From Macrosoma leucophasiata (taxonomy: Eukaryota > Arthropoda > Insecta > Lepidoptera > Hedylidae): a stretch of DNA of 64,000 bases. The stretch covers positions 6,262,001-6,326,000 of the forward strand of contig JAWQUS010000022.1 of assembly GCA_036365455.1 (NCBI GenBank), given 5' to 3'. The notes under the pieces were generated by a model, which saw nothing but the letters and a program-made list of their open reading frames with translations, had not been told where the DNA came from and did no database searches. Positions 12,563 through 23,829 of the stretch are shown here, piece after piece (within the stretch, counting starts at the first letter, position 1; each line of letters starts with the position of its first letter). The position numbers were made by a program, and so were the translations under genes.

Positions 12563-13117
12563 CAAAATATATCGAAAACCTTTCAAGTGTGCTATGAAAT
12601 TTGAAGAGCGCCCTCGATTTTTCCAGGATCCCATCATCACATATTGACATAGTTACAATGGGACCTGTGAGGTATGCATACCCTTTCAAACAAAAAAAAT
12701 GTCCAAATCGGTAAAGCCGTTTTCAAATTATCGGTGGACTTACATAAAAAAAAAGATTCCGACGAATTTAACTGAATCCATTTTTCGAAGACAGTTAAAA
12801 AAAATCCGGCGAATTGATAAGTTTCTCCTTAGACTAAACTTTTCGAAGTCGATTAAAAACCAAAAAGAAATTAAACATGGACGTTCTTTATCTATATGAA
12901 TTAGTATTTTCTTCACAATTGAAAATTACACAATTGAAAGTATTTTCTTCAGGTGGACCATGGGCAATACATTCCGCTGAACTATCTAGCAGGTGGACTA
13001 CCGGAAGTAAAATTTACCCTTGGTACACCTAACTCACAAGAGGTGTACCATGGGCAAAAAATGTTACCCCTGGTTCACCCAGGTGGACTAAATAGGTGTA
13101 CCACGGGCAATGACCGA

Positions 13118-14472
13118 TATTATTTTTTAACTTTTTTTACTATTGAAAATTCTCCATTATCTGATTGTTTCGATTTGGATAAATATATTTATTAGGAAAT
13201 GCAAAGAGAATTTAACCACTACGTAAGAATGATTGGTACTCCACGCATACTCCATACTCTTTGCTTTACGCTTTTTACCTTAGACTAAGTACCTACTTTT
13301 TACTTATCCCTTAAGAAACAAGGCGTGAAGAAATTAACATACATTATTAATGTAAACAACAAAATATTTGCATAAATGAAACCTATTACAGATAATTGAA
13401 ATCAAACATGTGTTTTAATTATTGTATGAAAACCTTTTTGGAGAGTTGCTGCCATATAATTATGGTTGCTATTCAATATCACTTAGTTATAATTATTATC
13501 TGTCTGTTTATACAAATTTATTACAAAATTACAACTATACATGTCATTATGATCATAAATTAGCCACAGAAATCAGCTATGAAGCATTTCACATTCACAA
13601 TATAAATCCAAATTTACAATCTTGAATTAAATTAACAGTTTACATTACTTATTCAGCTAGATCCCTTGTATTTCATGTTGTTGCATGTGCTTGTTTTGAA
13701 AATCCCAATAGAAAAATATTAACAATAAATAGGCTCCTATTTACTTCACCTTTAATAAAAAAAACATGAATCCTATTAATCATAGGTGTGTTGTTGTATA
13801 AGACAATATTTACTTTCAAAGACTAGAAGTGTTCAGGTATTTGCAATTTTATTGGGGTATTATTGTATCAATTTTTTTATCAGGAATTTACAGAATATAC
13901 ATAAATAACTTTATATTTTATGTAAATGCATGCATTCAAGCATACATGCAAACACCCACGACTTGCCGATTACGTCAACTATCGATAGCGCAACTATCGA
14001 TAGTTTAGCAACACTGCGTTCAAGCGTTCAAGTCATATAATGGTTCAAGTCTGGACATAGCTCTAGTCTATGAACTCGAATCTGGTTTCGTCTTATCTGA
14101 GAAACTTGAGCACAACTTGAGCATAATTATGAACACAGACCAACATGAATGTGAAATTACTAGTGAGTTCTAAACAGGCCCAATTTCTACTTTGACAGAT
14201 GATTTATGTCAATCAGACAGACGAGTGTTTGTTTCTAGCTGTCAAACCACAAACAAACGAATTTTGTGCCATTTTGTGGTAGAGGTGTGGCTCTAAAAAT
14301 TCTAAAACTGATTTTTATCATCAAATGCTTACTTAAAATATTATTAGAAATATAACGCTATCATATAAAACGAGCTGCCGTCCGTAATACTGTGTGATAA
14401 ATAAGCATTTAAACTGTATTACTTGTACTGACATAGTGATTAGTCTATTGGGCGTCAACCTAGATTGTTAAC
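13118..14472. other. intergenic, upstream of the tetraspan gene
   Basis: Mostly AT-rich, unassigned. A SINE-g fragment (CAAGCATACATGCAAACACC) lies at about 13926-13975, just left of the promoter-like motifs. The 5' UTR of the tetraspan gene should lie in the right-hand part. Confidence 0.4.
13980..14002. promoter_or_regulatory. paired DRE-like motifs (TATCGATA)
   Basis: Two exact TATCGATA palindromes at 13980-13987 and 13995-14002, followed by TTTAGCAACACTG, about 480 bp before the start codon of the tetraspan gene. In Drosophila this octamer is the DREF/BEAF-32 core-promoter element of broadly expressed genes. Use as a promoter here is inference from position. Confidence 0.4.
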
Positions 14473-17400
14473 ATGTACGGAAGAAAAACACCATCAACGT
14501 ATCGTTCTACACCTTCTGTTTATTCCCATTACACTGGAAAGTAAGTTGTTATTGTTATTTAATTCATAACTTCGTGAATGTTTGAGTTTTTTTGATACAA
14601 AACAATGTTGGCATGAAATGCTGTATCAGCTTTACTTCAATTACGACTGATGTTTACTTTGCAGAAGCCTACTATTTACCATACTAATGATAGAGCTCCA
14701 TTAGGGTAGTTGAGAGCGTAAGCGCTACGGCATTATCTATACTTCTATACTAATATTATGAAGATGAAACATATTTGTTTTTGTATGTATGTTTGTAACG
14801 TTTTCACTCAAAAACTACTGGACCGATTTAAAAAAATTCTTTCACCATAAGAATGTTGCATCTTTGAGCGACATAGGCCATAGGCTATATTACATTCATT
14901 GCATATGTGCAAAGCTGGGCAATCCACTGGTCTTATCAATGTATGTATTAATGTATATTCTCGCCAAGTCCCTTACGGGGTAGGCAGAGAGTGTAAAGCA
15001 CCAAATATCCTAGTTCTCGCATACTTCTCGTGCCTCTTCAACATTTATCACTCCCTTCATGGTAGCATGCTAATTCTGAAGACTTGTGGAGGGAACCTTC
15101 AGTTGATGAACAACTTATTCAGTCAATTTCGAGGTTCACTAATGTTTCACCAATGAACATTACGCAAATCTTCATTTCAAAACCAACATTTTGTAAATAT
15201 TTTTTTGTTTCTTATTGTTAAATGGTAGTGTTCAGCACTATCGTGTCCCAGTCAGGTGGTAATGTACGGCCCTGTAATTGCTGGCACAGAGGCATAACAC
15301 CTTAGGCCTCAGAAGTGACAACGCATCTGGATTTTGACCTCTGGTTTTTGTGTAGATGTCTGTAGACTGCAGTATTCACTTAACATCAATGTGAACAGCA
15401 CGCTTGCTTGCCACCTTCCTTACATAAAAAAAAGTTGTTATTTGTTTTCAATTTCAGATCATCAACAAATCTCCGATCATCGAAGTCCGTCAAGTCATTG
15501 CGTGTGCCTTGGTACCAGAAGCCGATATTACACGATGCATATGTACTTGATTTGCAGAGAGGATCTCTACTGACTGGGTTTCTTGCAGTTGTATGTAAAA
15601 CCCTTTTTTATTACTTGTAGTTTCTTTAAAAAAAAAGAAACGCTTACACTCACAGCCCCACAGTAGGTTTAAACCTGTGTCGTAGGTGCCGTTGTACACA
15701 TACAATACATACACAAACACCCAGACCCGAAAAAAATATCTGTAGGCCATACAAACATTGTCCCGGTGCAGGGATCGAACCCGCGACCCTTTGAATCAAA
15801 CGGTCATCTCACACCGCTGGACTAACTGGGTAATCGATTTTTTTTACCAAAATGAATTTGCTTTGCTTTGCTGAACCAATTTTAAATCGAATTAAAAAAA
15901 AAATAAAAGGAATAAAATTAAATTCCAAATTCATTAAACACTTGGAAATCATAAAAATTTCTTGTGATAGGTCAAATTACAAGTATAAAATTAGAGCAAA
16001 TAACAACTGAAGCAGGGGGATCAGCTAGTGCAGTGATTCCCAAAGTGGTCCATATATCCTGGGGTCCTCGGCACTCGATTGGGGTCTACGTAGGCATGAA
16101 TAAAATTTGGAAATATGGGAATGTGATATGAATGTAGCAAGGAGGGATCCACGGAAACCAGAAAAAAATTGAAAGGGGTCTACAAGAAAAAATAGTTTGG
16201 GACCCTCTGTGCTAGTGTATAAATATAATAATTATTTATTTGTTTCTTATACTTAAATTTTTTTCCTTTGCAGTTCATAGCCCTCTTCACATTTGCTCAA
16301 AGTATATTTGACTTGTATTGCCTTGGTATGGCTTCGCCTGGATCTGTTCATTATGGATACTACATTATCAGTTTTCAATTCGTCTATGTGGGCAGTGCAC
16401 CTGGTAAGTACTGAAATAAAAATAAACTGCCTCATAAGCCTAGTGGTAGCAGGCCACAACTACTACTCTGGAGTCCTGGGTTTGATTCCTGGGTCAGGGT
16501 TATCAGAGATAACGGTGTAAAATCCCTTGGGTTTTTCCATTTCCTGGAAGTTTCCCAGTGCCTCGGATTTTGATAATGTGTCCAGAGATGTCAACAGGCT
16601 CTCTACCTGTTACATGGGCCAAAATTAACGGCGAATCGTGGGTGTCTGCATGTATGCTTGAATGCATGCATTTACCTCTGCCTTACTCCAAAGTTATGTT
16701 AAAAAATCGGCCAAGTGCGAGTCGGACTTGAGTGTACAGGGTCCGTACAATTGAGAGATTTTTACATTGAATATAAATGACATAGACTATGATGTTTTCC
16801 TTTAACTGTAGGCAGAGAATATGTAATAATGCTACATATAGAATGGACTCTTCGACGTCCCGCCCGATTTCCTCGCCTCACCCAACCACCTCCCCTCTTA
16901 AGGGCGACGGTTGGTATTTTCTACTTGCTACGCACACAGGTGTACGTACGTGTAAATACACGTCACTGATTGATGTCTGTGTAATAGAGACCAAATTAAG
17001 CGTTTGTATGGAATTTTGGCAGAGTGTCCGCGGTGTACTGTAGGTAAAGAACTAGTTTCAAAAAATGAAGTAACTTACAACTAAACTATTAATATATATT
17101 AATATGTACTAATGTATATTACATAAATGACTTTGCATTCAAACATACATACAAACACCCACGATTCGCCGGTTACGTTTTTGGCACAGGTGGCGAGCAT
17201 GTTGAATTTCCAAAAACTGGAAAAATCCCAATATTAAAAAGGCCGTTCAAGTATTACGTAAGCAGATTTATTACAATTCCTTACCCCTCCATCCCCTTTG
17301 TCAGCAAAAGTAAGCAAAGCTCTTACCCCCTCCCCCCATGCTTACGTTAACATTTTTAATTAATGTATTGTTTTTTTTTTTAATACTATAATTATAATTT

Positions 17401-20400
17401 TAAAAATAAGAAAATAGATTTAGGATAGAGATTAGATTTTACTGATGTAATAAGTAAATAACTACCGATGACGTAATCATTATCTAGACTCCCCTACCCC
17501 CATGTTATCCAAAATAAGCAGAGCAAAGACTACCCCCGCCCCCCCATAATGCGCACGTAATACTTGAACGGCCCCATAGACTTGATGAAGGATTTTACAC
17601 TGTTATCTTTGACAGTCCCCGACCCGGGCATCGAACCCAGGACCCCAGTAGTAGTAGTGGTCTGCTACCAGGCTACTGAGGCAGAGGCTTTATAGTTTAT
17701 AAAAAACTTCAAGACATTAAAAAAAAAATCATGTTAAATTTTTTCAGTGCGCAATGTCCTGATTGTGTTCTCCCTGTTCTCATGGATTGGTTCCGTGGCC
17801 GTGCTAATTACCAGCATCCTCCTCATCATCGCACTCCGGAAGGTCAGTAGAAACCCCCACATAATAAAATTTTGACAAGAATTTTGTAAGTTACAATTTT
17901 GATATGTTGCACAAAGGAGACATTCCAAAATGTTTGGGCCTGCACCGTGTACGCTATATTGAGAAGAAGGATAAAATACTAAATCATCTACAGCCTTTCA
18001 AATCGTTTGTAATACCTTCAATCAATTATAGTAAGTATATTTAAAAAACAAGAATGTATTATAGCAATGTGGTGACATATTTTTGTCATATAAAAATTAC
18101 ATAAAATAAATATTTCTGACCAAAAAACAATGATTCAAATTATTTTTCCACAATTCTACTTATTTTTCTCTATCTTTTGATATAGTGTACAAGGTGCGGG
18201 CCCAACGTGGAACTTGTCCTATTGCTAATGCTAGTGCTAGGGAAGGAACTGAATTTAAATCTCAGTAATGTGGGCTTTGGAACTCTGCCAGTGAATGACA
18301 AAGAATGTCGCATATTTTTTTGTTTAGTCTTATCTTGCCGTTTGTAAACGTGTATGGAACATTCTGTTGATACCTATTTTTATTATTATGTATTTTTGGA
18401 CTATTATTAATTTATTTACTTTGACATATTAATCAACGTATCAGTTGTTATTCGCTTTAATTTTATATTTGTAATTTGACCTATCACAAGCAAATTCTAT
18501 TATTTCCAAGTATTTAAATGAATTTTTGAGTTTGAGTTTGATTCGATGGGTCTGGGGTATTGCATTGCAATTGTATAATAATAATGGCAACCCATTATAC
18601 GTCCCACTGCTGGGCACGAGTCTCTCCCCTTTTTGGGGGAGGCCTGGAGCTTACTCCACCAAGCTGCTCCAATGCGGATTGGTGGAGGTGGGTGGGTTAG
18701 TGGCCAACTCGCTGTCGGATGTTTTCAAACCGCCCATAAGCCCTCCGACAAGGTTTCACGACTGCTATCCATCGATAGCAACCGGGACCGACGGCTTAAC
18801 GTGCCCTACGAATCACGAAAACGGAATATATATTTATAATTATGTAGTTACGATTTATTATTTTAAAGCTATGGCTGTCATTTATTAATCTACGACTACT
18901 GTTATTTCTTCATTCAGTCCTCCGACATGTTGGTTTGTGGGCGGTATTGGTGTGTTTAGTCTATTAGAGCAGAGGTTCCCAAACTTTTTTTTTATGTCAA
19001 AGGATTGACAGACAAGCAGACGGGCCACCTGATGGAAAGTGGTTACCGTCGCCTATGAACATTTGCAACACCAGGGCAGTTGCCAACGTGCTGCCGGCCC
19101 TGAAGGACTCTTTTGACGCTAGTTTTGAAGAAGACCCGATCAAAAGCCTTGGCGATGACTAGGCTCTTTTTTCTTGTTCCCATTAATTTTTTTCTGGTTC
19201 CGGTGGCCCCTCTCCTTCCTACATTTATATCACATTTCCCATATTTTCAATTTTTATTATTTTTATTCACGCCTATGTAGCCCCCAACGCTTTTCCTACG
19301 GACCCCAAGGGGTCCACCTGGATGACTTTGGGAATCACTGTATTAGAGTATCACATACATTTATCATGCAATTTACACGAGTACACTCATCATTTTCATT
19401 ATTTCATCTTTCATGCCGCTTTTAGTTAGTGCTGACTGGGAAGAACAAGGTATTTTGCCGATTTGTAGACTGCGTACCTTACTGTTTTTTTAATGCTTTG
19501 AAAGTGGCAAACAAGCATGCAGTTCACATTGATGTTAAGTGAGGACTGCAGCCTATAGACATCCACACAAAGGCCAAGGTCAAAATGCAGATGCGTTACC
19601 ACTCCTGAGACCTAAGGTGTTATGCCTCTGTGCCGGAAATTACAGGGCCATATATTACCACCTGACCGGAACTGGATAGTGCTGAACACTACCATTTAGC
19701 GGCAAGTATATTAGGTAATGCGGTAGTGCCTACGCCCGCGAGCTCCGTCACTGGAGCTCTACCATCAGTAATTACCATATGGAGTTGTCACTGAAACATC
19801 TATGTATGCTTGTTTTAGGGGCCGTTCAAGTATTACGTAAGCAGATTTATTACAATTCTTTACCCCCCCATCCCCCTTGTCAGGATAAGTAAGCAAAGCT
19901 CTTACCCCCTCCCCCGTGCTTACGTAAACATTTTTCAATTCATGTATTGTTTTTTAAAATATTTATGATTATAATGTTATAATTATAATTTTAAAAATAA
20001 GAAAATAGATTTAGGATAGAGATTAGATTTTACTGATGTAATAAGTAAATAACTACCGATGACGTAATCATCATCTAGACTCCCCTACCCCCCATGTCAT
20101 CCAAAATAAGCAGAGCAAAGACCCCCCCCCCCCATAGTGCTCACGTAATACTTGAACGGCCCCTTATGCAATTTTTTATAATAATATTGCACATCATTTT
20201 CGCTCATTTGCTTACCATTGTTCCATACAATAGTACTACACTAATAAATTGCCTTATTTCTGGGTGTTTATTTACTTACTTAACCTACTATAATACCTAA
20301 TATGAATATACAATTCAGAGTTCTAGAAAGTACTGCTCAGAGATTGCCGACACAGATCTGTAATAGATTAAGGGCTCTAACTCACTAGGACGCCATGGCG

Positions 20401-22279
20401 ACTTCGCCGGCTACGTATCCAAGCAATTAGTAGGTGTGGTGTGGAAACGTCGTTACAAGGTCAGAGAATATGTAATAATACTACGTATAGAATGGACACT
20501 TCGACGTCCCGCCCGATTTCCCCGCATCACCCAACCTCCTCCCCTCTTGTGGGCAACGGTTGGTATTTTGTACGTGCTACGCACACAGGTGCACGTCTAA
20601 ATACACGTCACTCATTGATGTCTGAGACCAAAATAAGCGTTTGTATGGAATTTTGGCGCGAGTGTCCGCGGTGTGACAAGGTGGCCAGGTGACTTAGGTA
20701 TCATGTATTGCCATACTAGCAGCTTGGATACGCAGCCGGCGAAGTCGCCATGGCGTCCTAGTAAGTTAGAGCCCTAAACCTCTATAGGTGGCAGCACATT
20801 TTTACCGCTGGTTTTGACGTGTTAACGTTTCATAAATCGAATGAACGTCGGCTGTACGCACGACAAACTGTCACGTGCCGCATGAGTGTGCAAATGAGAG
20901 AGCGGAATGAGCGATAGAGAGGTGCGATCGGCCTAAGCATTCGCGTTTTGACGTTATCATGTAAAATTATCGTCCGTAAACTTTAAAAGACTTGACAGAC
21001 AAGCTCCACCAATCCGCATTGGAGCAGCGTGATGGAGTAAGCTCCAGGCCTCCCCCCAAAAAAAAAAGAGGAGAGACTCGTGTCCAGCAGTGGGACGTAT
21101 AATGGGTTGCCATTATTATTATTATTAAAATAATGGTGACATTTGATACGTCCCACTGCTGGGCACGAGTCTCTCCCCTTCTTGGGAGGAGGCCTGAAGC
21201 TTACTCCACCACGCTGCTCCAATGCGGGCTGGTGGAGATAAGGGTTAGTGGCCAACCGAGACCGACGGCTTAACGTGCCCTCCGAAGCACGGTAACGCGC
21301 ATTTTAATCTGCCACTAGCGGTCATACCATCATACACCCGACCGCGCCCGTATTGCATAACCGACTAAATCGCTTCCGATCTACACCGGGGCCATGCGCG
21401 CTTCAATTTCAAAGTGAATTGCATGCTAGTTTACCACCGTTATGATCAATAAAAAATTTTTTTTTCTTAATTTCAGGAATACGAGAAGAAGATTGTGCCA
21501 TGGCTATACGCGTTCGGTGTGTTCATAGCTTTCAGAACGATTGCTTTCATATTCGCCGCTATAGTCAACGATATGATATTCGCCTACAATATTATAATGT
21601 GCTTATTCTGGATTGTATTCTGCGTGGTCGGCGCTTATGGCTGGCTCTTGGTCTACAGTTTATATCTTGAGCTGTCAGATCTGACCAAGCTGGAGGATTT
21701 GGCTCATTTGAGGGTAAGTAACACCTTTTGGAGGAGAATTCTGCCGATAGTTTTTTGAAGTTCAATACTTCTTTTGAGGCGATTGGAAAAAAATATGGGA
21801 GTGAATTTTTACGATGTGCCCACACACCGACAGATAAAAGCAGCAGTCTGAAGTTAGTTGCTAAACATATAAAAGCAACAGTCTGAAGTTAGAATCAACA
21901 GTCTGAAGTTAGTTGCTAATCAGAGAAAAGCAACAGTTCAATTCATTTAATGAATTCAAACACAGTCATAAGATTAAGTTGCCGCGAACAATAGCTAGTT
22001 ATTAATAACGGCCCTGTAATTTCCGGCACAGAGGCATAACACCTTAGGCCTCAGGAGTGGTAACGCATCTGCTAATGATCTTGGTCTTTGTGTGGGTGTC
22101 TTATAGGCTGCAGTAATTACTTAACATCAATGTGAACTGCATACTTATTTGCCACATCCATTACATAAAATAAATAATTCCAGATGGGTACAATGGCGTC
22201 TCTTAACGCATCACTGGCGGGCTCTCGGCCTACGACCCCCCACAGCACAGTTTCTACAATGCCGGCTTCGCAGATTTGA
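14473..22279 (+). CDS. tetraspan membrane protein, pasiflora-like (six exons, 252 aa)
   Basis: Exons 14473-14540, 15458-15590, 16274-16403, 17748-17842, 21477-21713 and 22184-22279; all junctions are GT-AG and the phases fit. The protein has a Ser/Thr-rich N-terminus (MYGRKTPSTYRSTPSVYSHY), then VPWYQKPILHDAY and four hydrophobic spans at about 59-83, 114-141, 150-175 and 178-204, with a short Ser/Thr-rich tail (AGSRPTTPHSTVST). Both ends are probably cytoplasmic. Length, four helices and tail fit the small arthropod tetraspan family that includes Drosophila pasiflora 1 and 2, septate-junction components needed for epithelial and glial barriers; I recognise this by architecture, not by alignment, so the name is tentative. 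Introns 2 to 5 are packed with SINEs and MITEs, and exon 2 sits in a stretch bordered by Helitron-like sequence. Confidence 0.8.
14748..14990 (+). mobile_element. Helitron-like 5' end fragment
   Basis: Begins near TCTATACTAATATTATGAAG, the typical Helitron 5' terminus, followed by ACTGGACCGATT. It runs into a LINE-type 3' piece (CAAGTCCCTTACGGGGTAGG at about 14965). No matching 3' end close by; intron 1 of the tetraspan gene. Confidence 0.5.
15230..15430 (+). repeat. repeat family C copy
   Basis: Shares AATGTACGGCCCTGTAATT, GAGGCATAACACCTTAGG and CACTTAACATCAATGTGAA with the fuller copies at 27604-27889 and 43500-43790. It abuts exon 2 of the tetraspan gene. Confidence 0.65.
15660..15835 (-). 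repeat. SINE-t with tRNA-like head
   Basis: On the minus strand the head reads a tRNA-like block with a B box (CGGGTTCGATCCCTGCACC), followed by the unique body with CCAGACCCGAAA in plus-strand reading. Matching copies are at 42690-42865 and, in part, 59476-59560. Confidence 0.65.
16031..16209 (-). mobile_element. hAT-like MITE, family G
   Basis: Ends CAGTGATTCCCAAAGTGG (left) and GTTTGGGACCCTCTG (right, inverted CAGAGGGTCCCAAAC). Flanked by AGCTAGTG and TGCTAGTG, a 7/8 match for an 8-bp hAT duplication. The duplicated target contains a Helitron CTAG end (16025-16028). Confidence 0.75.
16430..16690 (+). repeat. SINE-g (tRNA-headed)
   Basis: The head has an A-box-like AGCCTAGTGGTAGCAGG and a B-box-like GGGTTTGATTCCTGG; the body includes ATCAGAGATAACGGTGTAAA and ends with CATGTATGCTTGAATGCATG. 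Reverse copies are at 17128-17690 (split by a MITE) and 50235-50480. Confidence 0.7.
16813..17037 (+). mobile_element. family A element, copy 1
   Basis: Starts CAGAGAATATGTAATAATG and ends GTCCGCGGTGTA. Flanked by CTGTAGG on both sides (16806-16812, 17038-17044). Lies in intron 3 of the tetraspan gene, so it is probably transcribed with it. No coding capacity. Confidence 0.85.
17128..17690 (-). repeat. SINE-g copy interrupted by an H1 MITE
   Basis: The two halves of a minus-strand SINE-g (17128-17238 and 17576-17690) are separated by the H1 MITE at 17239-17575. The SINE sequence reads on from CCCAATATTAAA to CATAGACTTGATGAAGG across the insertion. Confidence 0.75.
17239..17575. mobile_element. 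H1 MITE inserted in a SINE
   Basis: Same inverted ends as the copy at 873-1247 (GGCCGTTCAAGTATTACGTA and TACTTGAACGGCCCC) and the same interior. The flanking trinucleotides are only an approximate duplication here. Confidence 0.8.
18578..18830. repeat. repeat family B copy (AAT-tailed)
   Basis: Begins with ATAATAATGGCAACCC and TACGTCCCACTGCTGGGCA, and contains GTCGGATGTTTTCAAACCGC and the palindrome ATCGATAG. Read on the minus strand it ends in (ATT)n, as SINEs do. Other copies: 20995-21130 (opposite), 21140-21405, 35890-36135, 39488-39860, 40611-40970, 46585-46955, 59283-59480. Confidence 0.75.
18970..19340 (+). mobile_element. hAT-like MITE family G with a LINE fragment inside
   Basis: Ends CAGAGGTTCCCAAACTTT and TTTGGGAATCACTG; perfect 8-bp duplication TATTAGAG at 18962-18969 and 19341-19348. 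The interior at about 19000-19165 is a LINE-2w 3' fragment (GACAGACAAGCAGACGGG) that landed in it later. Confidence 0.85.
19500..19780 (-). repeat. repeat family C copy
   Basis: Reverse orientation of the unit at 27604-27889: GTGGCAAACAAGCATGCAG at one end, GAGCTCCGTCACTGGAGCTC near the other. Confidence 0.7.
19818..20163. mobile_element. H1 MITE with TTA target duplication
   Basis: GGGGCCGTTCAAGTATTACG at the left end and its inverse at the right; flanked by TTA at 19815-19817 and 20164-20166. Supports PIF/Harbinger-type TWA targeting for this family. Confidence 0.8.
20371..20775. mobile_element. TIR element (53-bp ends) carrying a family A copy
   Basis: Left end AGGGCTCTAACTCACTAGGA and on to CGTATCCAAGC; the right end (20722-20775) is its inverse, giving about 53-bp TIRs around GCCATGGCGACTTCGCCGGC. 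Family A copy 2 sits inside at 20462-20675. Without it the element is about 185 bp. Confidence 0.8.
20462..20675 (+). mobile_element. family A element, copy 2
   Basis: Flanked by ACAAGGT on both sides (20455-20461, 20676-20682). Ends CAGAGAATATG and CCGCGGTGTG. Nested in the TIR element above. Confidence 0.85.
20995..21405. repeat. head-to-head pair of family B copies
   Basis: 20995-21130 is a minus-oriented partial copy and 21140-21405 a plus-oriented copy with an internal deletion. They meet at the ATT-rich tails, making an imperfect palindrome just upstream of exon 5 of the tetraspan gene. Confidence 0.65.
21995..22175 (+). repeat. repeat family C, 3' part
   Basis: Carries AACGGCCCTGTAATTTCCGG and CACTTAACATCAATGTGAAC; it ends nine bases before the splice acceptor of the last tetraspan exon, so it probably supplies part of the acceptor region. 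Confidence 0.65.
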
Positions 22280-22369
22280 TGCCAGGACCCCCCGGAAGGA
22301 CCGCCCGATGAAACCACCCCTCTTACCATTGAAACACCCGTTTAAATCGGTGAGATCATGTACAAATGA

Positions 22370-22560
22370 ACCCCCTTTTACATAAACGTAAATTAGACAC
22401 GTTTTAGCTATAGAATGCTTTGTCTTTGTCAGTTGCATTGTCAAATGTGTAGGATAGAAAAAGGCGAAGGAGAGATTAGCTAAAATACGTTTACGAGTAA
22501 GACTATGTTTTAACGACAATATCATATTGTCTGTTGCAATTTATTGGATTTAAGAATAAA
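22370..22560. other. 3' flank of tetraspan gene with repeat N and polyA signal
   Basis: 22385-22500 (TAGCTATAGAATGCTTTGTC) matches, inverted, the halves of a repeat at 44430-44475 and 45645-45720. An AATAAA at 22555-22560, 276 bases after the stop, is the likely polyadenylation signal. Confidence 0.5.
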
Positions 22561-22862
22561 ACTTTTCGGGGCCCATTTGAATAATATATAAAAATTTTAC
22601 GCTGTTGTGTGTCAACAGCAAAATGAAATTGACTTAAGATATTATGGTATTCAATATTTTGTTGAAACACTTTTGTAGACTTAGCATACGCAACTTGACT
22701 GCCTGTAATTATTAATCTAAGTGTAATTTTAGATGTATGTCTTAATATAAGTGCTTCACATGTAAAGGGATCCTGATAATATGTAAACATTAGTGATGTG
22801 CCGCAGATATTTCGAGTTTCTTTCTCAATCGATGTCTTATCGATGTATTATATATCGATTAT

Positions 22863-22992
22863 TCACAGTCCGCACTACGACTTTACTTTGAGCAAAGTAC
22901 GCTTGGAACTGTCCAAATTCGTACATTTCTGACAGTTCTAAGTTGGTTCTAAGCATACTTTCCCAAAGTAAAGTCGAAGTGCGGTCTGTGAA
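22863..22992. repeat. hairpin / small foldback
   Basis: CAGTCCGCACTACGACTTTA on the left and TAAAGTCGAAGTGCGGTCTG on the right are inverted, with the pairing extended inward around AGTACGCTTGGAACTGTC. Likely a small nested MITE. Confidence 0.6.
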
Positions 22993-23391
22993 TCTCGCTC
23001 TAAGTGCCGATTTAACCGGCGTAATAAAACGCGTTTTACGTTCTTAAACAAGTTCAATAACACTATTTGGATATCACCGTCGAAAATTGTTCGTGATAAG
23101 GTTGAAATTGGATGCAAATTTTCTCAAGTTGCAAAGTTCTCAGAGCAAACTGTGAACTACGCCCTTCGTCTGACAATGAATCTCATTTCAAATATATTTG
23201 AATAAATATTTAATAAAACCTCTTTCCTATTACTCTCGTTTATATTACAAAGATTTGTGTTGACCTTAAAGTGACGTACTATTCATCATATCAGCTAAAA
23301 GTTGTCCATTGTTGGACCAAAGCCACTACTACCGCCCCATTGGAATGGTATGACCGCCATTGTTCGGTTTACTGACTGCACTAGAACAGGA

Positions 23392-23545
23392 ATTTTCTTC
23401 CAGTAGAAAAAAAAATCTTCCAATAGAAGAAAATTATCTTTTTGTAGAAGAAAATTCTCTTCCAGTAGAAAAAAATTTTCTTCCAGTAGAAAAAAATTGT
23501 CTTGCAGTAGAAGAAAATTCTCTTCTAGTAGAAGACAGTTCTTCC
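23392..23545. repeat. 21-bp minisatellite, ~7 units
   Basis: Units of the type TTCTTCCAGTAGAAAAAAAT (plus one base) repeated with substitutions. Being a multiple of three it leaves an open frame encoding degenerate LPVEKNF-type repeats, but there is no sign that it is translated. Confidence 0.75.
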
Positions 23546-23829
23546 GCTAGTGGACGGTGGGGTTGTCTTGTCCTGAAACCAGTAAGACGTACTATTAGAA
23601 GAAATAAAAATTAGTTTGGCTGAATATACTTTAATAGTTTTTTACTGCTTCTAATCACCTATTCAAATATTTCCTTTATGTCTTGAAATTTAATGAGGCA
23701 AGTGATCCGTTAAAGATCGAAAGTAACGTTATCGGATCTTTCCGATCCCGATATCCGGCACATCACTAGTATCGATTGTCCGATCCGATATCCGTATCGC
23801 CGTATCCGACTGTACGTTCGTCTCGAGAC

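Larger units (their letters stand above)
7211..13117. mobile_element. 5.9-kb composite bounded by ~180-bp inverted repeats
   Basis: 7211-7391 and 12953-13117 are inverted copies of one sequence, starting CGGTCATTGCCCGTGG on the left and ending CCACGGGCAATGACCG on the right. Each arm is itself built of repeated GTGGTMCACCT-like blocks alternating with GGGGTAA. Between the arms lie a LINE (8871-11945), a 124-bp tandem array and smaller repeats, so the original element was probably much shorter. No transposase of its own was found, and no convincing target duplication. Confidence 0.65.
22791..23768. mobile_element. hAT-like element with TAGTGATGTGCCG ends
   Basis: 13-bp perfect TIRs TAGTGATGTGCCG at 22791 and inverted at 23756-23768. 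The flanking octamers GTAAACAT and GTATCGAT agree at only 5 of 8 positions, so the duplication is weak. The interior has a hairpin (22863-22992) and a 21-bp minisatellite; no transposase. Confidence 0.6.

Noticed and set aside
14748..16028. One long Helitron from 14748 to the CTAG at 16025-16028
   Set aside because: The interval contains tetraspan exon 2, which is conserved in frame with the rest of the gene, so the two ends most likely belong to different elements.
23360..23614. Frame with repeated LPVEKNF-like units
   Set aside because: Produced by the 21-bp minisatellite inside a transposon; no promoter, splice or family evidence.
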